Shown: positions 1-8,610 of the stretch, one piece after another
Layout: the number at the start of each line of letters is the position of its first letter
How positions within the stretch are numbered: the first letter of the stretch is position 1
From: Bacteroidota bacterium
Lineage (GTDB): Bacteria; Bacteroidota; Bacteroidia; JAHEXY01
Reading direction: 5' to 3'
DNA: 64,000 nt
Assembly (NCBI GenBank): GCA_023251875.1
Contig: JAHEXY010000001.1
Location: 62,001 to 126,000, forward strand
Notes under the pieces: generated by a model
What the model saw: the letters and a program-made list of their open reading frames with translations, nothing else
Database searches by the model: none
What the model was told of the DNA's origin: nothing
Translations under genes and position numbers: made by a program

Positions 1-761
1 TTTTTATTCATACCCAGCTCTTGAGAATAATTAGGAACAGGCTTGGATGAAGCTGTGCTATCAAAACCATCTTTACCTGCCATAACTTCCATCATAATGG
101 CAATATCTTCTACACTTTTTGTAATGGGGCCAATTTGATCAAATGAAGATGCGTAAGCAATGGCTCCCCAACGAGAAACCCTTCCGTAAGATGGTTTTAA
201 ACCTACTGTTCCACAAAAGGATGAGGGTTGACGAATAGAGCCTCCTGTATCAGTTCCTAAAGCTGCTAAACATAAATCGGCACAAACAGCAGCAACAGAA
301 CCACCAGATGAACCTCCGGAAACACGAGTAGTATCAAGTGGATTAAGAACGGGTCCATAAGCAGAATTTTCGTTAGAGCTTCCCATTCCAAATTCATCGC
401 AATTTAAACGACCTATAATTATTGCATCTTCGTTAAGCAAACGCTCAACAACAGTTGCACTGTACAATGAAGTAAACCCTTCTAAAATTTTTGAACCTGC
501 AGAGCATTTATGATTTTTGTAGCAAATGTTATCTTTTATTCCAATCACCATTCCGGCTAATTTGCCTGCTTTGCCTTGAGCAATTTTTTGATCTAGTTGC
601 TCAGCTGCTTTCAAAGCTTCATCTTTATATACTTCTAAAAAAGCATTTAGATTTTTATGTTGTTCAATTCTATTGAGATAATAGTTTACCAATTCAAGGC
701 AACTAACTTTTTTAGCTTTTATATTTTCTTGAATTTGTATTAATGAAGTATAGGTTTGCAT
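1..761 (-). CDS. gatA: Asp-tRNA(Asn)/Glu-tRNA(Gln) amidotransferase subunit A (3' end outside window)
   Basis: GatA is the glutaminase subunit of the GatCAB complex, which converts misacylated Glu-tRNA(Gln) or Asp-tRNA(Asn) to the correct aminoacyl-tRNA in the cytoplasm. Reading the minus strand from an ATG at 761 gives an open frame to the window edge, about 253 of the usual ~475 residues. The amidase signature is clear: GIKDN with the catalytic lysine, then SGGSSGGS and DTGGSIRQP, which hold the Ser-cisSer-Lys triad. Only 2 bases separate its start from the stop of the upstream hydrolase gene, so the two are probably co-transcribed, with tatA further upstream. The C-terminal half lies to the left of the window. 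The family call is firm. Confidence 0.95.
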   Translation of the reverse strand, partial: MQTYTSLIQIQENIKAKKVSCLELVNYYLNRIEQHKNLNAFLEVYKDEALKAAEQLDQKIAQGKAGKLAGMVIGIKDNICYKNHKCSAGSKILEGFTSLYSATVVERLLNEDAIIIGRLNCDEFGMGSSNENSAYGPVLNPLDTTRVSGGSSGGSVAAVCADLCLAALGTDTGGSIRQPSSFCGTVGLKPSYGRVSRWGAIAYASSFDQIGPITKSVEDIAIMMEVMAGKDGFDSTASSKPVPNYSQELGMNK

Positions 762-763
762 TC

Positions 764-1627
764 TTATTTTTTATCTTTTAAAAATTCTAAAATGTATTGA
801 TTAACTAATTCCGGTTTTTCATGTTGAACGAAATGGCCGCACTGTGGTACATATTTAATGAGCGGAGCTTTTTCGCAATATTGATGGGTATTACCTATGA
901 GTTCTTTTCTAAAAGCGGGGTCATTTTCTCCATAAATAAGCAAGACATTATTTTTTATTAAAGGAACATTATCTGTTTTTTCATATAGAAAATACTTAAA
1001 CAATGCTCTATAATAATTTAGGGCTGCTTTATAATTTTGGGGATATTGAAATGCTTTTACATATTCATCAATTTCTTGTTCAGAAATGGTTTGCTTGTTA
1101 TAACATAGGTTTTCAAAAACGCGTTTAAAAAATTTTCTTGGATTCATTCTAAAAAGCAATTCAGGCAAAAAGGGTATTTGAAAAAAATACATATACCAAC
1201 TTCTTTTACGCTGCTTTTTATTGGTAAGTACTTGTTTTTTTAATTCATGCGTTACGGGCATGTTTAAAATAATGAGTTGATTCACTACATCGGGATAATA
1301 AGCCGACAAATACCAAGCAATGGCAGCTCCCCAATCGTGTGCTACAATGGTAGCTTTTTCATAACCAAGTGCATTAATAAATTCTTTAATATCGTTGGCA
1401 AGAATATCTATTTTATAATCTTTAATTTTTGAAGGAACTTCACTTTTATTATAGCCACGCAAATCAAGTGCAAATACTTTATAATGTTTGGCTAATTCAG
1501 GGATTTGATTGCGCCACGAATACCAAAAATCAGGAAAACCATGAAGGAGTATAAGAGGCTCGCCTTCGCCATGCTTTACATAATGTAGTTGAATACCGTT
1601 GGCTTTTATAAAATGGCTATCATACAT
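764..1627 (-). CDS. Alpha/beta hydrolase, soluble epoxide hydrolase type
   Basis: This 287-residue protein has the full alpha/beta-hydrolase layout. The oxyanion-hole motif HGFPDFWYSW is near residue 29. The nucleophile elbow reads HDWGA with Asp98 in place of serine. An acid lies in GENDPAF near residue 235, and the catalytic His265 is in CGHFVQHEKPE. An aspartate nucleophile is typical of epoxide hydrolases and haloalkane dehalogenases, which form an ester intermediate. A cap-domain YYRA segment fits the tyrosine that activates the epoxide in epoxide hydrolases, so I favour that activity. The physiological substrate cannot be read from sequence. It is cytosolic (no signal peptide) and sits 2 bases upstream of gatA. 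Confidence 0.85.
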   Translation of the reverse strand: MYDSHFIKANGIQLHYVKHGEGEPLILLHGFPDFWYSWRNQIPELAKHYKVFALDLRGYNKSEVPSKIKDYKIDILANDIKEFINALGYEKATIVAHDWGAAIAWYLSAYYPDVVNQLIILNMPVTHELKKQVLTNKKQRKRSWYMYFFQIPFLPELLFRMNPRKFFKRVFENLCYNKQTISEQEIDEYVKAFQYPQNYKAALNYYRALFKYFLYEKTDNVPLIKNNVLLIYGENDPAFRKELIGNTHQYCEKAPLIKYVPQCGHFVQHEKPELVNQYILEFLKDKK

Positions 1628-1686
1628 ACAACCTGAAGGGTATATGATTTGTGAAGAAATAGGAAATTAGAACAGAAAAAAATAGA

Positions 1687-1848
1687 TTAACTTTTTTTCT
1701 CTTCATCTAAAGTTTCTCCTTTTGAAGCTGCTTTAAATTCTCTAATTCCCTGACCAAGACCTTTCATTAGTTGAGGTATTTTTGTGCCTCCAAAAAGAAG
1801 TAATAAAACAGCAAGAATTAAAACAATTTCAGTTCCACCTAGATTCAT
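1687..1848 (-). CDS. tatA: Twin-arginine translocase subunit TatA/E, 53 aa
   Basis: This short gene encodes a 53-residue TatA-type protein starting [19 protein letters not shown]. TatA oligomerises with TatC to move folded proteins with twin-arginine signals across the inner membrane. Visible features are an N-terminal transmembrane helix (about residues 6-19), the Phe-Gly hinge (FGGTKIP, residues 19-25), an amphipathic helix ([16 protein letters not shown]) and a charged tail ending EEKKS. The length matches the shortest TatA/TatE proteins. It lies upstream of the hydrolase and gatA on the same strand. No tatC is visible in the window. Confidence 0.92.
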   Translation of the reverse strand: MNLGGTEIVLILAVLLLLFGGTKIPQLMKGLGQGIREFKAASKGETLDEEKKS

Positions 1849-1950
1849 AATATTAGTTTTAGTTGTTAGTAATTTGTTGTTAACCTAAATAACAAGCAAA
1901 TATCTTTTACAAAGATAGGAAAGAATTAGCGAGAATGACAGTTTTTGAAC

Positions 1951-3432
1951 TTAAAAGTGATAGGTAATGCCACAATTTATTCCCACCGAAAATGGATACG
2001 TATGGTCATGGATTGGAGTAATGGCAGTTTTAAAGAAAGGTTCAAAATTAAAATGAACATGGGGAGTAAAGCTGTATTCAGCTCCTATTTTTATTAATGC
2101 ACCTGCGGTAAATGATTTTAATGAATCTATTTGAGTAGAAGGCAGCGTATGTAAAATGCCCTCTTTATCAACTAATGTAAGATTAGCACTTGAAAGTGTC
2201 ATATAATTTAAAGAAACACCAAGGGTTGTAGTAAGAGCAAATCTTTTATAATCAATTATTCTATACTTCAGCATGAAAGGAATTTGCAAGCAGATAAAAG
2301 ATTGTTTTAAAGATTTTAGTTGGATGGAGTCTGTGCTTGTAGAATAATTAGAGACAAAAGTACCATAAGACGTATTTATATAAATAGAATGATTTTGTTT
2401 AACATAATAAGTTTCGTAAACGGTTTGTAAAGTATCAATTTGGGTTATTAACATTGAATCTTTATAGGTTGAATATGTAATTTCATTATCTAGGTTTGAA
2501 TATTGAGCGTATTTAGAATAAGAAAGCCCAATGCCAACTGAAATACGCTTACTTATATCATAGAAAACAGCAAGGGATGATGAACAAGAGAAAGCAGGAA
2601 TCTCTTTATCCGATGTATTAGAACTGGTAGCCAGAGCCGTTATTACAGTTGTTGAGGTGTCAATAGGAAGATTTGGTAATTTTTTCAAATTTATTCTATA
2701 CGCAAATTCTGGAGTAAAAGAAGCTGAAATACTTAATCGGCTTAAAGATTTTATTACCGGTTTAGGAATAGAAAGTTGAGGGCGAGTAATAATTTGTGGT
2801 GTAATAGCATTTGGTAAAGGTGTTGGATATAAAATAGCCATTGGATGTACCTCAATCTCTTTTTCTATCTGTACAGTCTTTGTTTGCGGAAGCACATTTG
2901 AAGCCAATAAGTTTTCTAATTGGGGAGAAGATAAAACCGAATCAACAACGGTATAAGCTTTCCTGAATATATTTTTCTTTTTCTGAGGTGCTTTAAATGA
3001 AGTAAAGTGGCTAGAATTATTGTTAGCTATATTATTCTCAGATTGATTTTTGTTTAAGACATTATTCGGTGCATCAGATTTGCCTGAAACACTATTTGTA
3101 TTTACAATCTCCTCTTTTTTTTCTGAAACAACTACGGCACTATTTTTTTGTAGATTATTACTATTAATGGCCGGTTCCTTTTTAATAATTACAGAAGTAA
3201 AATTATTCACATGATTGTTTTGATGATACAATAAAAATGCAAGAGGTAATAATAAAAATACAGCACCTATTGAAGCCCATTTCCACCACAAAAATCTTTT
3301 CTTATACTTTTTTGCATCAAGCTGATCTAATTTTTGCTCAATACCCTCCCACGTCTGAAAGGAAGGTTCCTGTTCAAAATCATTCAAATTTGATTTAAAA
3401 AGATCGTCAATATTTTTTATGGGATCACTCAT
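1951..3432 (-). CDS. Membrane-anchored protein with C-terminal outer-membrane beta-barrel-like domain; putative sigma-factor partner
   Basis: This 493-residue protein begins with a soluble acidic segment (about residues 1-45), then a single transmembrane helix (WKWASIGAVFLLLPLAFLLY region, about 49-69). A long Ser/Asn/Lys-rich linker follows, and a C-terminal half (about 230-493) with alternating aromatic/hydrophobic strands typical of PorT-like or OmpA-type 8-stranded barrels, ending in an aromatic-rich strand (GITYHF). It starts 6 bases after the ECF sigma gene. In Bacteroidota, ECF sigma genes are commonly followed by a protein of this layout, and the N-terminal cytosolic tail could bind the sigma factor like an anti-sigma domain. 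That role is inference: I see no classical zinc anti-sigma motif. It may instead simply be a cell-envelope protein. Confidence 0.7.
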   Translation of the reverse strand: MSDPIKNIDDLFKSNLNDFEQEPSFQTWEGIEQKLDQLDAKKYKKRFLWWKWASIGAVFLLLPLAFLLYHQNNHVNNFTSVIIKKEPAINSNNLQKNSAVVVSEKKEEIVNTNSVSGKSDAPNNVLNKNQSENNIANNNSSHFTSFKAPQKKKNIFRKAYTVVDSVLSSPQLENLLASNVLPQTKTVQIEKEIEVHPMAILYPTPLPNAITPQIITRPQLSIPKPVIKSLSRLSISASFTPEFAYRINLKKLPNLPIDTSTTVITALATSSNTSDKEIPAFSCSSSLAVFYDISKRISVGIGLSYSKYAQYSNLDNEITYSTYKDSMLITQIDTLQTVYETYYVKQNHSIYINTSYGTFVSNYSTSTDSIQLKSLKQSFICLQIPFMLKYRIIDYKRFALTTTLGVSLNYMTLSSANLTLVDKEGILHTLPSTQIDSLKSFTAGALIKIGAEYSFTPHVHFNFEPFFKTAITPIHDHTYPFSVGINCGITYHF

Positions 3433-3438
3433 ATCTTT

Positions 3439-3987
3439 TTAGGCTACAATAGCCTTATCTATTGATTTTTTTTTAAGCATTTCTTGTAACATGGTTCTTG
3501 CTCTTGATAATTGTGATTTTGATGTTCCTTCTGAAATCTGTAACATATCTGCAATTTCTTTATGTGAATACCCTTCTATTGCATACAAGTTAAAAACCAT
3601 TTTATATCCTGCAGGTAACATTTGAATTACGTTTAATAAATCAGTAGCTGCAATTTGTTCAAAGCCATCTTCTATTGCAATAGGTTCTGTTATGTCATCA
3701 ATATTGGTTATGGCATATAGATGATTATTTTGCCGAAATCTTTCAAGTATAGTATTTACTAGTACTCTCCTTACCCAACCTTCAAATGAACCTTGATTTT
3801 TGAATTGATCTATTTTTGTAAAAACTTTTACAAAGCCATCTTGCAATAAATCTTCAGCCTCTTCTCTGTTTTTTGCATAGCGCATGCATACTCCAAACAT
3901 TTTTTTACAAAAATGTTGGTACAATGCATTTTGCGATTTGCGATCTTTTGCAAGGCAACCTTTAATAAGTAGATCCAATTCTCCCAT
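3439..3987 (-). CDS. ECF-type RNA polymerase sigma factor (sigma-70 family)
   Basis: The product directs RNA polymerase to a small stress or surface regulon. From the chosen ATG at 3987 it has 182 residues. Region 2 carries YAKNREEAEDLLQDGFVKVF, and region 4 is a helix-turn-helix near the C terminus (GYSHKEIADMLQISEGTSKS). No sigma-1.1 or region 3 is present, as expected of ECF factors. An upstream in-frame start at 4080 would add 31 residues but would abut the previous stop, and that extension does not resemble sigma-70, so 3987 is preferred. It sits between a T9SS protein gene and the barrel protein gene, probably in one operon. The operon's upstream promoter is itself ECF-like, which suggests autoregulation. 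Confidence 0.92.
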   Translation of the reverse strand: MGELDLLIKGCLAKDRKSQNALYQHFCKKMFGVCMRYAKNREEAEDLLQDGFVKVFTKIDQFKNQGSFEGWVRRVLVNTILERFRQNNHLYAITNIDDITEPIAIEDGFEQIAATDLLNVIQMLPAGYKMVFNLYAIEGYSHKEIADMLQISEGTSKSQLSRARTMLQEMLKKKSIDKAIVA

Positions 3988-4080
3988 TACAATTTTTTTC
4001 TCAATCAGGATTTCAAAGGGAGTAGATATAAAATTACATAATTTATTGTTTAAATGAAATTTAAATACCTTTATTGACAA

Positions 4081-5148
4081 TTATTCTTTAATAATTATTT
4101 TCGATAAAATTTGGTTTTGACTGGTTATATTTAAACTATAAATACCGCTTTTAAAAGATTTTAAACTATAGTTAAGGATTTCGTCATTTTGCAATGTTTT
4201 ATGATCTGATAAAACAGTATTGCCAATAGCGTCTATAAACCTAATTTCTAAGGGTTGATTGCTTATTCCGTTTAAAGCCATGCTAAGATTAGCGCTAACC
4301 GGATTTGGATATACATTTATAAAAATTTCATTATTATGATATTTAGATATTGAGGCAAGCGTTGAGTCGAGTAAACTCCCATAACTCCCTAAATATTCAA
4401 CTGAACAATCAGGGTAAATATTAAATTCCCAACTTCTACGATTAATACATCCTGATAGACAATCGCCCCATCCATAGCTATAAATTAGTTTATGAAATGT
4501 TCCACTACCTGTTAAGTATTCAAAAAAACTAATGGTGTTACCATCGCCATAAGGGTAATTAATTTCAGCCATTGAAACGCCAGGTACAAGTGATATTGAA
4601 TCAACTAAAGCATAAGAGTTGAGCATTGTGGGAAAGCTTAACTCCGCTATAAATGTATAAGGCATAAAACCTATATTAACGGAGGTAACAGTAAGTTTAT
4701 AGGTATTGATTAATGTATCTAAAATAGCATTTCCGGTTGGGTAAGTATTATTCAAAAAATAAGTGATGCTTGTATTGGTATCCATTACATCTGCAATAAT
4801 ACTTTTTGATGGAGAAGGCCATGCATGAATATTAAATATTTCAATAACGGTGTCTCTTGCTGCTAGTGAAGTTGCATTATAAACAGCCATTAATGATTTC
4901 ATTATAGTGTCTTTTTCTGCTTGCGGTATTGCAATTGAAATGGTATCGGAACTTTTTGTATCGTATAACCATTTTAGAGCTAAAAGAGCAGCATCTTCTT
5001 TATACAGTTCCTGAATCGAATCAGTAGCGGAGCATGAAGAAATAACAGTTTGTGCTTGTACTTCTAATAAAGAAAATAAAAAAAATAATGTGAGTATTGT
5101 TTTTGTCATAGAATTTAAAGTATTGATGATTAAAACTAATTTTTTCAT
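4081..5148 (-). CDS. Secreted protein with T9SS type A sorting domain, function unknown
   Basis: This 355-residue protein starts with a signal peptide (an internal Met at base 5109 gives the cleaner version, MTKTILTLFFLFSLLEVQA). It ends in a Por-type C-terminal domain with the hallmark VYPNPVSANL near residue 280 and a final KIIIKE strand, so it should be exported by Sec and then by the type IX system. The central ~240 residues hold many Tyr, Ser and Thr and a few Cys but no domain I recognise. The start at 5148 lies 24 bases downstream of an ECF-like -10 element. The gene appears to be the first in an operon with the ECF sigma factor and its barrel partner. Confidence 0.8.
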   Translation of the reverse strand: MKKLVLIINTLNSMTKTILTLFFLFSLLEVQAQTVISSCSATDSIQELYKEDAALLALKWLYDTKSSDTISIAIPQAEKDTIMKSLMAVYNATSLAARDTVIEIFNIHAWPSPSKSIIADVMDTNTSITYFLNNTYPTGNAILDTLINTYKLTVTSVNIGFMPYTFIAELSFPTMLNSYALVDSISLVPGVSMAEINYPYGDGNTISFFEYLTGSGTFHKLIYSYGWGDCLSGCINRRSWEFNIYPDCSVEYLGSYGSLLDSTLASISKYHNNEIFINVYPNPVSANLSMALNGISNQPLEIRFIDAIGNTVLSDHKTLQNDEILNYSLKSFKSGIYSLNITSQNQILSKIIIKE

Positions 5149-5167
5149 ATCAGATTGCTAGGATTAA

Positions 5168-5202
5168 TCCTATAGATGCTATTTTTAATAAGAAGGTTGC
5201 AT
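5168..5202 (-). promoter_or_regulatory. ECF-sigma-like promoter of the sigma/barrel operon
   Basis: On the minus strand ATGCAACC (5202-5195) is followed after 16 bases by CATCTAT (5178-5172) and then AGGA. The same arrangement recurs upstream of the Kazal lipoprotein gene. The AACC ... CNTCTA layout with 15-16 bp spacing is the usual form of ECF promoters and differs from the TAnnTTTG housekeeping box. It points at the operon that contains the ECF sigma gene. Confidence 0.55.
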
Positions 5203-5214
5203 GGAGGTAATAAT

Positions 5215-5505
5215 TTATTTAATTGAGGTAACATAAATATAGCCTTCATTCTCATGATACATCATACACACAATAACATATTGACTGGTATCGCTACAGG
5301 AACTTGTTTGGTAATAAGAGGCACTTACAACATCTCCGTCATTAAATGATGCAACCGAACTAATATTGCATACTTGATAATCTTTGTTATTATCTCTTAA
5401 ATAAGTTCCGGTACAATCTTTAATTACAGTTACGGAGTTGTTAGATTTTTCTTTTGTGCAAGCAGAAGATAGGGCAATTAGAATTACTAAAAATGATTTT
5501 TTCAT
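5215..5505 (-). CDS. Small lipoprotein, function unknown
   Basis: This 96-residue protein has a short lipoprotein signal with lipobox LSSAC (Cys16), so it is probably lipid-anchored in the envelope. The mature part has five further cysteines (in DCTG, QVCN, SSCSD and IVCMM) that could form disulfides, and beta-strand-like stretches. I recognise no domain. It follows the Kazal lipoprotein gene by 22 bases in the same direction and likely shares its ECF-like promoter. The lipoprotein call is good; the function is unknown. Confidence 0.7.
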   Translation of the reverse strand: MKKSFLVILIALSSACTKEKSNNSVTVIKDCTGTYLRDNNKDYQVCNISSVASFNDGDVVSASYYQTSSCSDTSQYVIVCMMYHENEGYIYVTSIK

Positions 5506-5527
5506 AATCTTTATATTAATAGAATTT

Positions 5528-5776
5528 TTACTTAGATTGATTTAGAACTGCCTTGGTTTTACAAGGCCCTTTTATCCATGAAATTAAACCTGCATTTTCA
5601 GCAGAACCATAATTAAAATAGGTTTTGCCATCACATCCACAAACTGGATCATACGTGCATTCCATAATATGGGCTTTGCCAATTTTTTGTGGATCGATAC
5701 AACAATCTTCATCTCTTTGTTTTGAACAAGCAGAAAAGACTAAGGTAATTGAAGCAATGAGAAAAAATGATTTCAT
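5528..5776 (-). CDS. Kazal-type serine protease inhibitor domain lipoprotein
   Basis: This 82-residue protein has a lipobox FSAC (Cys17) and then a compact domain with CCIDP (25-29), C40, PVCGCDGKTY (44-53), AENAGL (59-64) and a final C72. That is the bacterial Kazal-like fold, whose members block serine proteases by presenting a rigid loop. The position that is usually Cys in the pattern TYxNxCxAE is Gly57, so one conserved disulfide is missing. The domain may be a degenerate or alternatively bridged form. It is first in a two-gene unit with another small lipoprotein, under an ECF-like promoter identical in layout to that of the nearby sigma operon. A role in envelope protection against proteases is inference. 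Confidence 0.75.
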   Translation of the reverse strand: MKSFFLIASITLVFSACSKQRDEDCCIDPQKIGKAHIMECTYDPVCGCDGKTYFNYGSAENAGLISWIKGPCKTKAVLNQSK

Positions 5777-5803
5777 AAATATCTATTTTAGGTTTATGTT
5801 CCT

Positions 5804-5833
5804 ATAGATGCATTTAAAAGGAAAAGGTTGCAT
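5804..5833 (-). promoter_or_regulatory. ECF-sigma-like promoter of the Kazal lipoprotein unit
   Basis: On the minus strand ATGCAACC (5833-5826) is followed after 15 bases by CATCTAT (5810-5804) and AGGA. The start codon lies 27 bases downstream at 5776. It matches the promoter at 5168-5202 in both boxes, in the flanking T/A-rich spacer and in distance to the start codon. Confidence 0.55.
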
Positions 5834-5897
5834 CATTGATTTTTTTTATAGAAATCAATGAAATGAACCGTAAAGCAGAACATTGATAATAATGAAA

Positions 5898-6007
5898 TGG
5901 AGCAAAGCTCCAAGGTATTAACCTTTATCCCGATACGCTCATTCCTCGCTATCGAGATTAGTTCGACTGACAGATTTCAGTTCACTATCGCTCTTAAAAT
6001 CTGAGTC
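5898..6007. repeat. Intergenic hairpins
   Basis: The 234-base gap between the SPOR gene and the Kazal unit holds two stem-loops. TGGAGC-AAA-GCTCCA is at 5898-5912. A looser one is built from GACTGACAGATTT (around 5964-5976) and AAATCTGAGTC (around 5997-6007). They lie downstream of the SPOR gene's stop and upstream of the Kazal promoter region. A terminator or repeat remnant is possible; no T-run follows either stem. Confidence 0.35.
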
Positions 6008-6010
6008 TCA

Positions 6011-6502
6011 CTAATACCCATTAATTTTATCACTTACAATAAAAGCATTTGAGAAATCTGTAGAGAGTACATTCTTAAATCCTTGCGCTTCGAGCATGTT
6101 TCTAAAATCGCCCACACGAATTTTAAAAAAAGGTTGCTCATAAGTAAGGTATGCTGCAACATCAGGATAAAGGGTAAGAAATTTTGATTTAACTTCATTG
6201 GCTTTTGTGCGAGCTTGGGAGCCAGAATCAAAAAATATCTGAACACGATAACCCGCAAATCCGGGATTTTTATCATCAATACGAATTTGTTTATTCATTA
6301 AGCTTTTAATGCGATTATCTTGCATTATGTTCACTTGCCCCTCTGTGGTTTTACGGGTTTGAATTTGATTAATATATTGATCGAAATAATTTTCTTTTAC
6401 TTTGGGCTTTGTAATAACAGTATCTATATTGTTTTCTTGTGAAAAAACAAAAAGAGGAAAAAATACAACAATAATAAAACTAAGTTTTACAAAAGAGAAC
6501 AT
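6011..6502 (-). CDS. SPOR-domain protein
   Basis: From the ATG at 6502 the product has 163 residues: a signal peptide (MFSFVKLSFIIVVFFPLFVFS), a charged linker, and a C-terminal SPOR domain of about 75 residues (GYRVQIFFDSG through the final INGY). SPOR domains bind denuded glycan strands of peptidoglycan, often at division sites. Another in-frame ATG at 6532 would add 10 residues before the signal peptide and is less likely. Proteins with this layout are common in Bacteroidota. The gene is followed by a repeat-rich gap, and I see no partner that would narrow the role. Confidence 0.85.
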   Translation of the reverse strand: MFSFVKLSFIIVVFFPLFVFSQENNIDTVITKPKVKENYFDQYINQIQTRKTTEGQVNIMQDNRIKSLMNKQIRIDDKNPGFAGYRVQIFFDSGSQARTKANEVKSKFLTLYPDVAAYLTYEQPFFKIRVGDFRNMLEAQGFKNVLSTDFSNAFIVSDKINGY

Positions 6503-6570
6503 ACAATTTAATACAATGTGTTTACTATACAAATGTATTTTATTTCTCGGTAACCACCAATTGAGGATGG

Positions 6571-8508
6571 TTAATTACTAATTTTTAGTACTCTTTTAAC
6601 TATTGAATAATTATCTGTGGTAAGTTTAACAAAGTAGATTCCGGATTTATACAATGATAAATCTGTATCAAGAGAAGCTTTTTGTGAATGAGAAAAAGAT
6701 ACTTCTTTAATTTTTTCGCCTTCAATATTTATTAATTCAAGTACAATATCTTCTTTATCTTGAAGTTCAACATTTACGTGAATGTTTCCTCTGGTTGGGC
6801 TGGGGTTTATTTCAAAAATAAGATCTTTCTTAACATTATTTACTGCGGTTACCAGTGTAGAAATATGCACATCTACAGAATCGATGCATCCATTGGCATC
6901 GGTAACAATTAGGTAATATTCTCCTGTTGTTAAGCCAGTAATACTTGATGAAGTAGCTCCTGTACTCCATTTATAAAGATAAGGGGCAGTGCCTCCCATA
7001 ATAGATGCTGTGGCGGTATACTTTCCTTGTCCAAGTGAATCAATAGTAACCGAAGCGTTCAAATCTTTTTTATTGACAAGGGTATACTTTGCGATTAAGG
7101 TTCCATTCAAGTCAATTACTTTCATGGACAATGAGTCATCATTAAAACTTTCAATTTTTCCAAATGTGTTATTAAAATTGGTATTGCCTAAGCCTTGTCC
7201 GCCTTGATCCCAGGCATCAACACCTAAAAGACTTTTCATGAGCCAAACAATTTCTGAATTTATTTTATAAAGATTGGCTGAAAGAATTTCTGGCAATCCA
7301 GCATTTGCTCCATCATCAATAGCTCCTGTATGAGAATCTCCACTTATCACCACAACATTATTAATGCATTGGTTTTTTATAAAACTTAATAAAGAATCTT
7401 GTTCGTATTTATATCCTGCCCAACCATCTATTATTCCGGAAGCAAGAGGCAAACCAATTAGATTGGGTAATGCTAGCAAATCTGTTAATGCATTTTGAAA
7501 GGCTTTATTAAATACCACTCCGGAAACTAAAATTTTCCAATCGGCAGTTGAATTTTTTAAGCCATCTAACAACCATTTAAATTGTTTTCTTCCTAGCATG
7601 GTATACGAAGTATCTTGCACAAAAAAATAATTGCCATTTATTTCTTGCAAACCATTAATATTAGAAGTTCTAGCACTGCGATCATCCAACACAAAAATAT
7701 CAATATTGCCCAATGTAACTTTATGGTAAATGCCAATAGAAGTATCAACCAATGCATATGATGGAAAATGTTCTACATAACCCTTTATGCAATTGAGCCG
7801 TGCCGAAGATGGAATATTATATACCGTAGAAGTGACACCATTAATTGTAAAATCAAATTTAACACCTTGTGTTGCTGATGAATTATTTTCAATAAAATCA
7901 TGATCGTCATGTGTGTAATCAATAGGATTATATAAAAGAAATTGATTTAGATTTACACTTGAATACTTTTTTCTGTATTCACCAGCCACCTTATTATAAT
8001 CTGTAGCATAAAAAACACCATTATCCGGATCACTGTTGGTATTGGAATACATCCAATCACCTGTTTCAATAAATAAATTGCATTGGTGTTTTAGCATTTC
8101 AATAAATACAGCATCATTAGATGTGTCGTCAATACACGAGCCAAATAATAAAGTGTAATTTCCTTTTTGCCCATTTTTTGGAAAGGTTGTAAAGCTGCCA
8201 ACATCTCCTTGCTGAACGCCATTTATTTTTAGTTTGTAAAAGTATTTTGTACTGGCTTGTAAGCCTGGAATGGTAAGAATATTTGAATTGTCTTTGTAAA
8301 TAGATGTTGTTAAATATACAGGGCTATAGCTTGAAAATAATTGTGAAGTTGAAATTTGAATTTCAACTGTTGTAGGAATAGTAGTACGAACATAAATGCG
8401 AGCTGAATTATAGGTTACACCACCTATTATTGGGCCATGTGTTACATTTTGTGCTAAAATAAAAAAAGGGAAACAAAGAGTGATGAATAAAACTTTAAGG
8501 ACTTGCAT
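6571..8508 (-). CDS. PhoD-like alkaline phosphatase/metallophosphatase with SprB-like repeat and T9SS type A sorting domain
   Basis: This 645-residue secreted enzyme begins with a signal peptide (to about residue 19) and a fibronectin-like PhoD N-terminal domain. The metallophosphatase domain follows (about 115-430), with [17 protein letters not shown] and SGDSHTG, the metal-ligand motifs of the PhoD/PhoX-like phosphodiesterase group. After it come a SprB-like repeat (about 505-560, [15 protein letters not shown] and [13 protein letters not shown]) and a type A sorting domain ([17 protein letters not shown] to the end). The predicted role is hydrolysis of phosphate mono- or diesters at the cell surface or outside the cell. 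The addition of a SprB repeat and T9SS tail implies export across the outer membrane rather than the Tat route used by classical PhoD. Confidence 0.85.
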   Translation of the reverse strand: MQVLKVLFITLCFPFFILAQNVTHGPIIGGVTYNSARIYVRTTIPTTVEIQISTSQLFSSYSPVYLTTSIYKDNSNILTIPGLQASTKYFYKLKINGVQQGDVGSFTTFPKNGQKGNYTLLFGSCIDDTSNDAVFIEMLKHQCNLFIETGDWMYSNTNSDPDNGVFYATDYNKVAGEYRKKYSSVNLNQFLLYNPIDYTHDDHDFIENNSSATQGVKFDFTINGVTSTVYNIPSSARLNCIKGYVEHFPSYALVDTSIGIYHKVTLGNIDIFVLDDRSARTSNINGLQEINGNYFFVQDTSYTMLGRKQFKWLLDGLKNSTADWKILVSGVVFNKAFQNALTDLLALPNLIGLPLASGIIDGWAGYKYEQDSLLSFIKNQCINNVVVISGDSHTGAIDDGANAGLPEILSANLYKINSEIVWLMKSLLGVDAWDQGGQGLGNTNFNNTFGKIESFNDDSLSMKVIDLNGTLIAKYTLVNKKDLNASVTIDSLGQGKYTATASIMGGTAPYLYKWSTGATSSSITGLTTGEYYLIVTDANGCIDSVDVHISTLVTAVNNVKKDLIFEINPSPTRGNIHVNVELQDKEDIVLELINIEGEKIKEVSFSHSQKASLDTDLSLYKSGIYFVKLTTDNYSIVKRVLKISN

Positions 8509-8610
8509 ACGATTTTATTAAAATGAAAATTATCTTAATTCAATCAGGTGGGTAGTCAAAAGTAATAATTATTTTATGACTGCAATAACTGTTTTGCAAT
8601 ATTGAATGTT

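Noticed and set aside
3988-4080. N-terminal extension of the ECF sigma factor from the ATG at 4080
   Set aside because: The extra 31 residues do not resemble sigma region 2, and the start would abut the previous stop codon; the ATG at 3987 fits the family.
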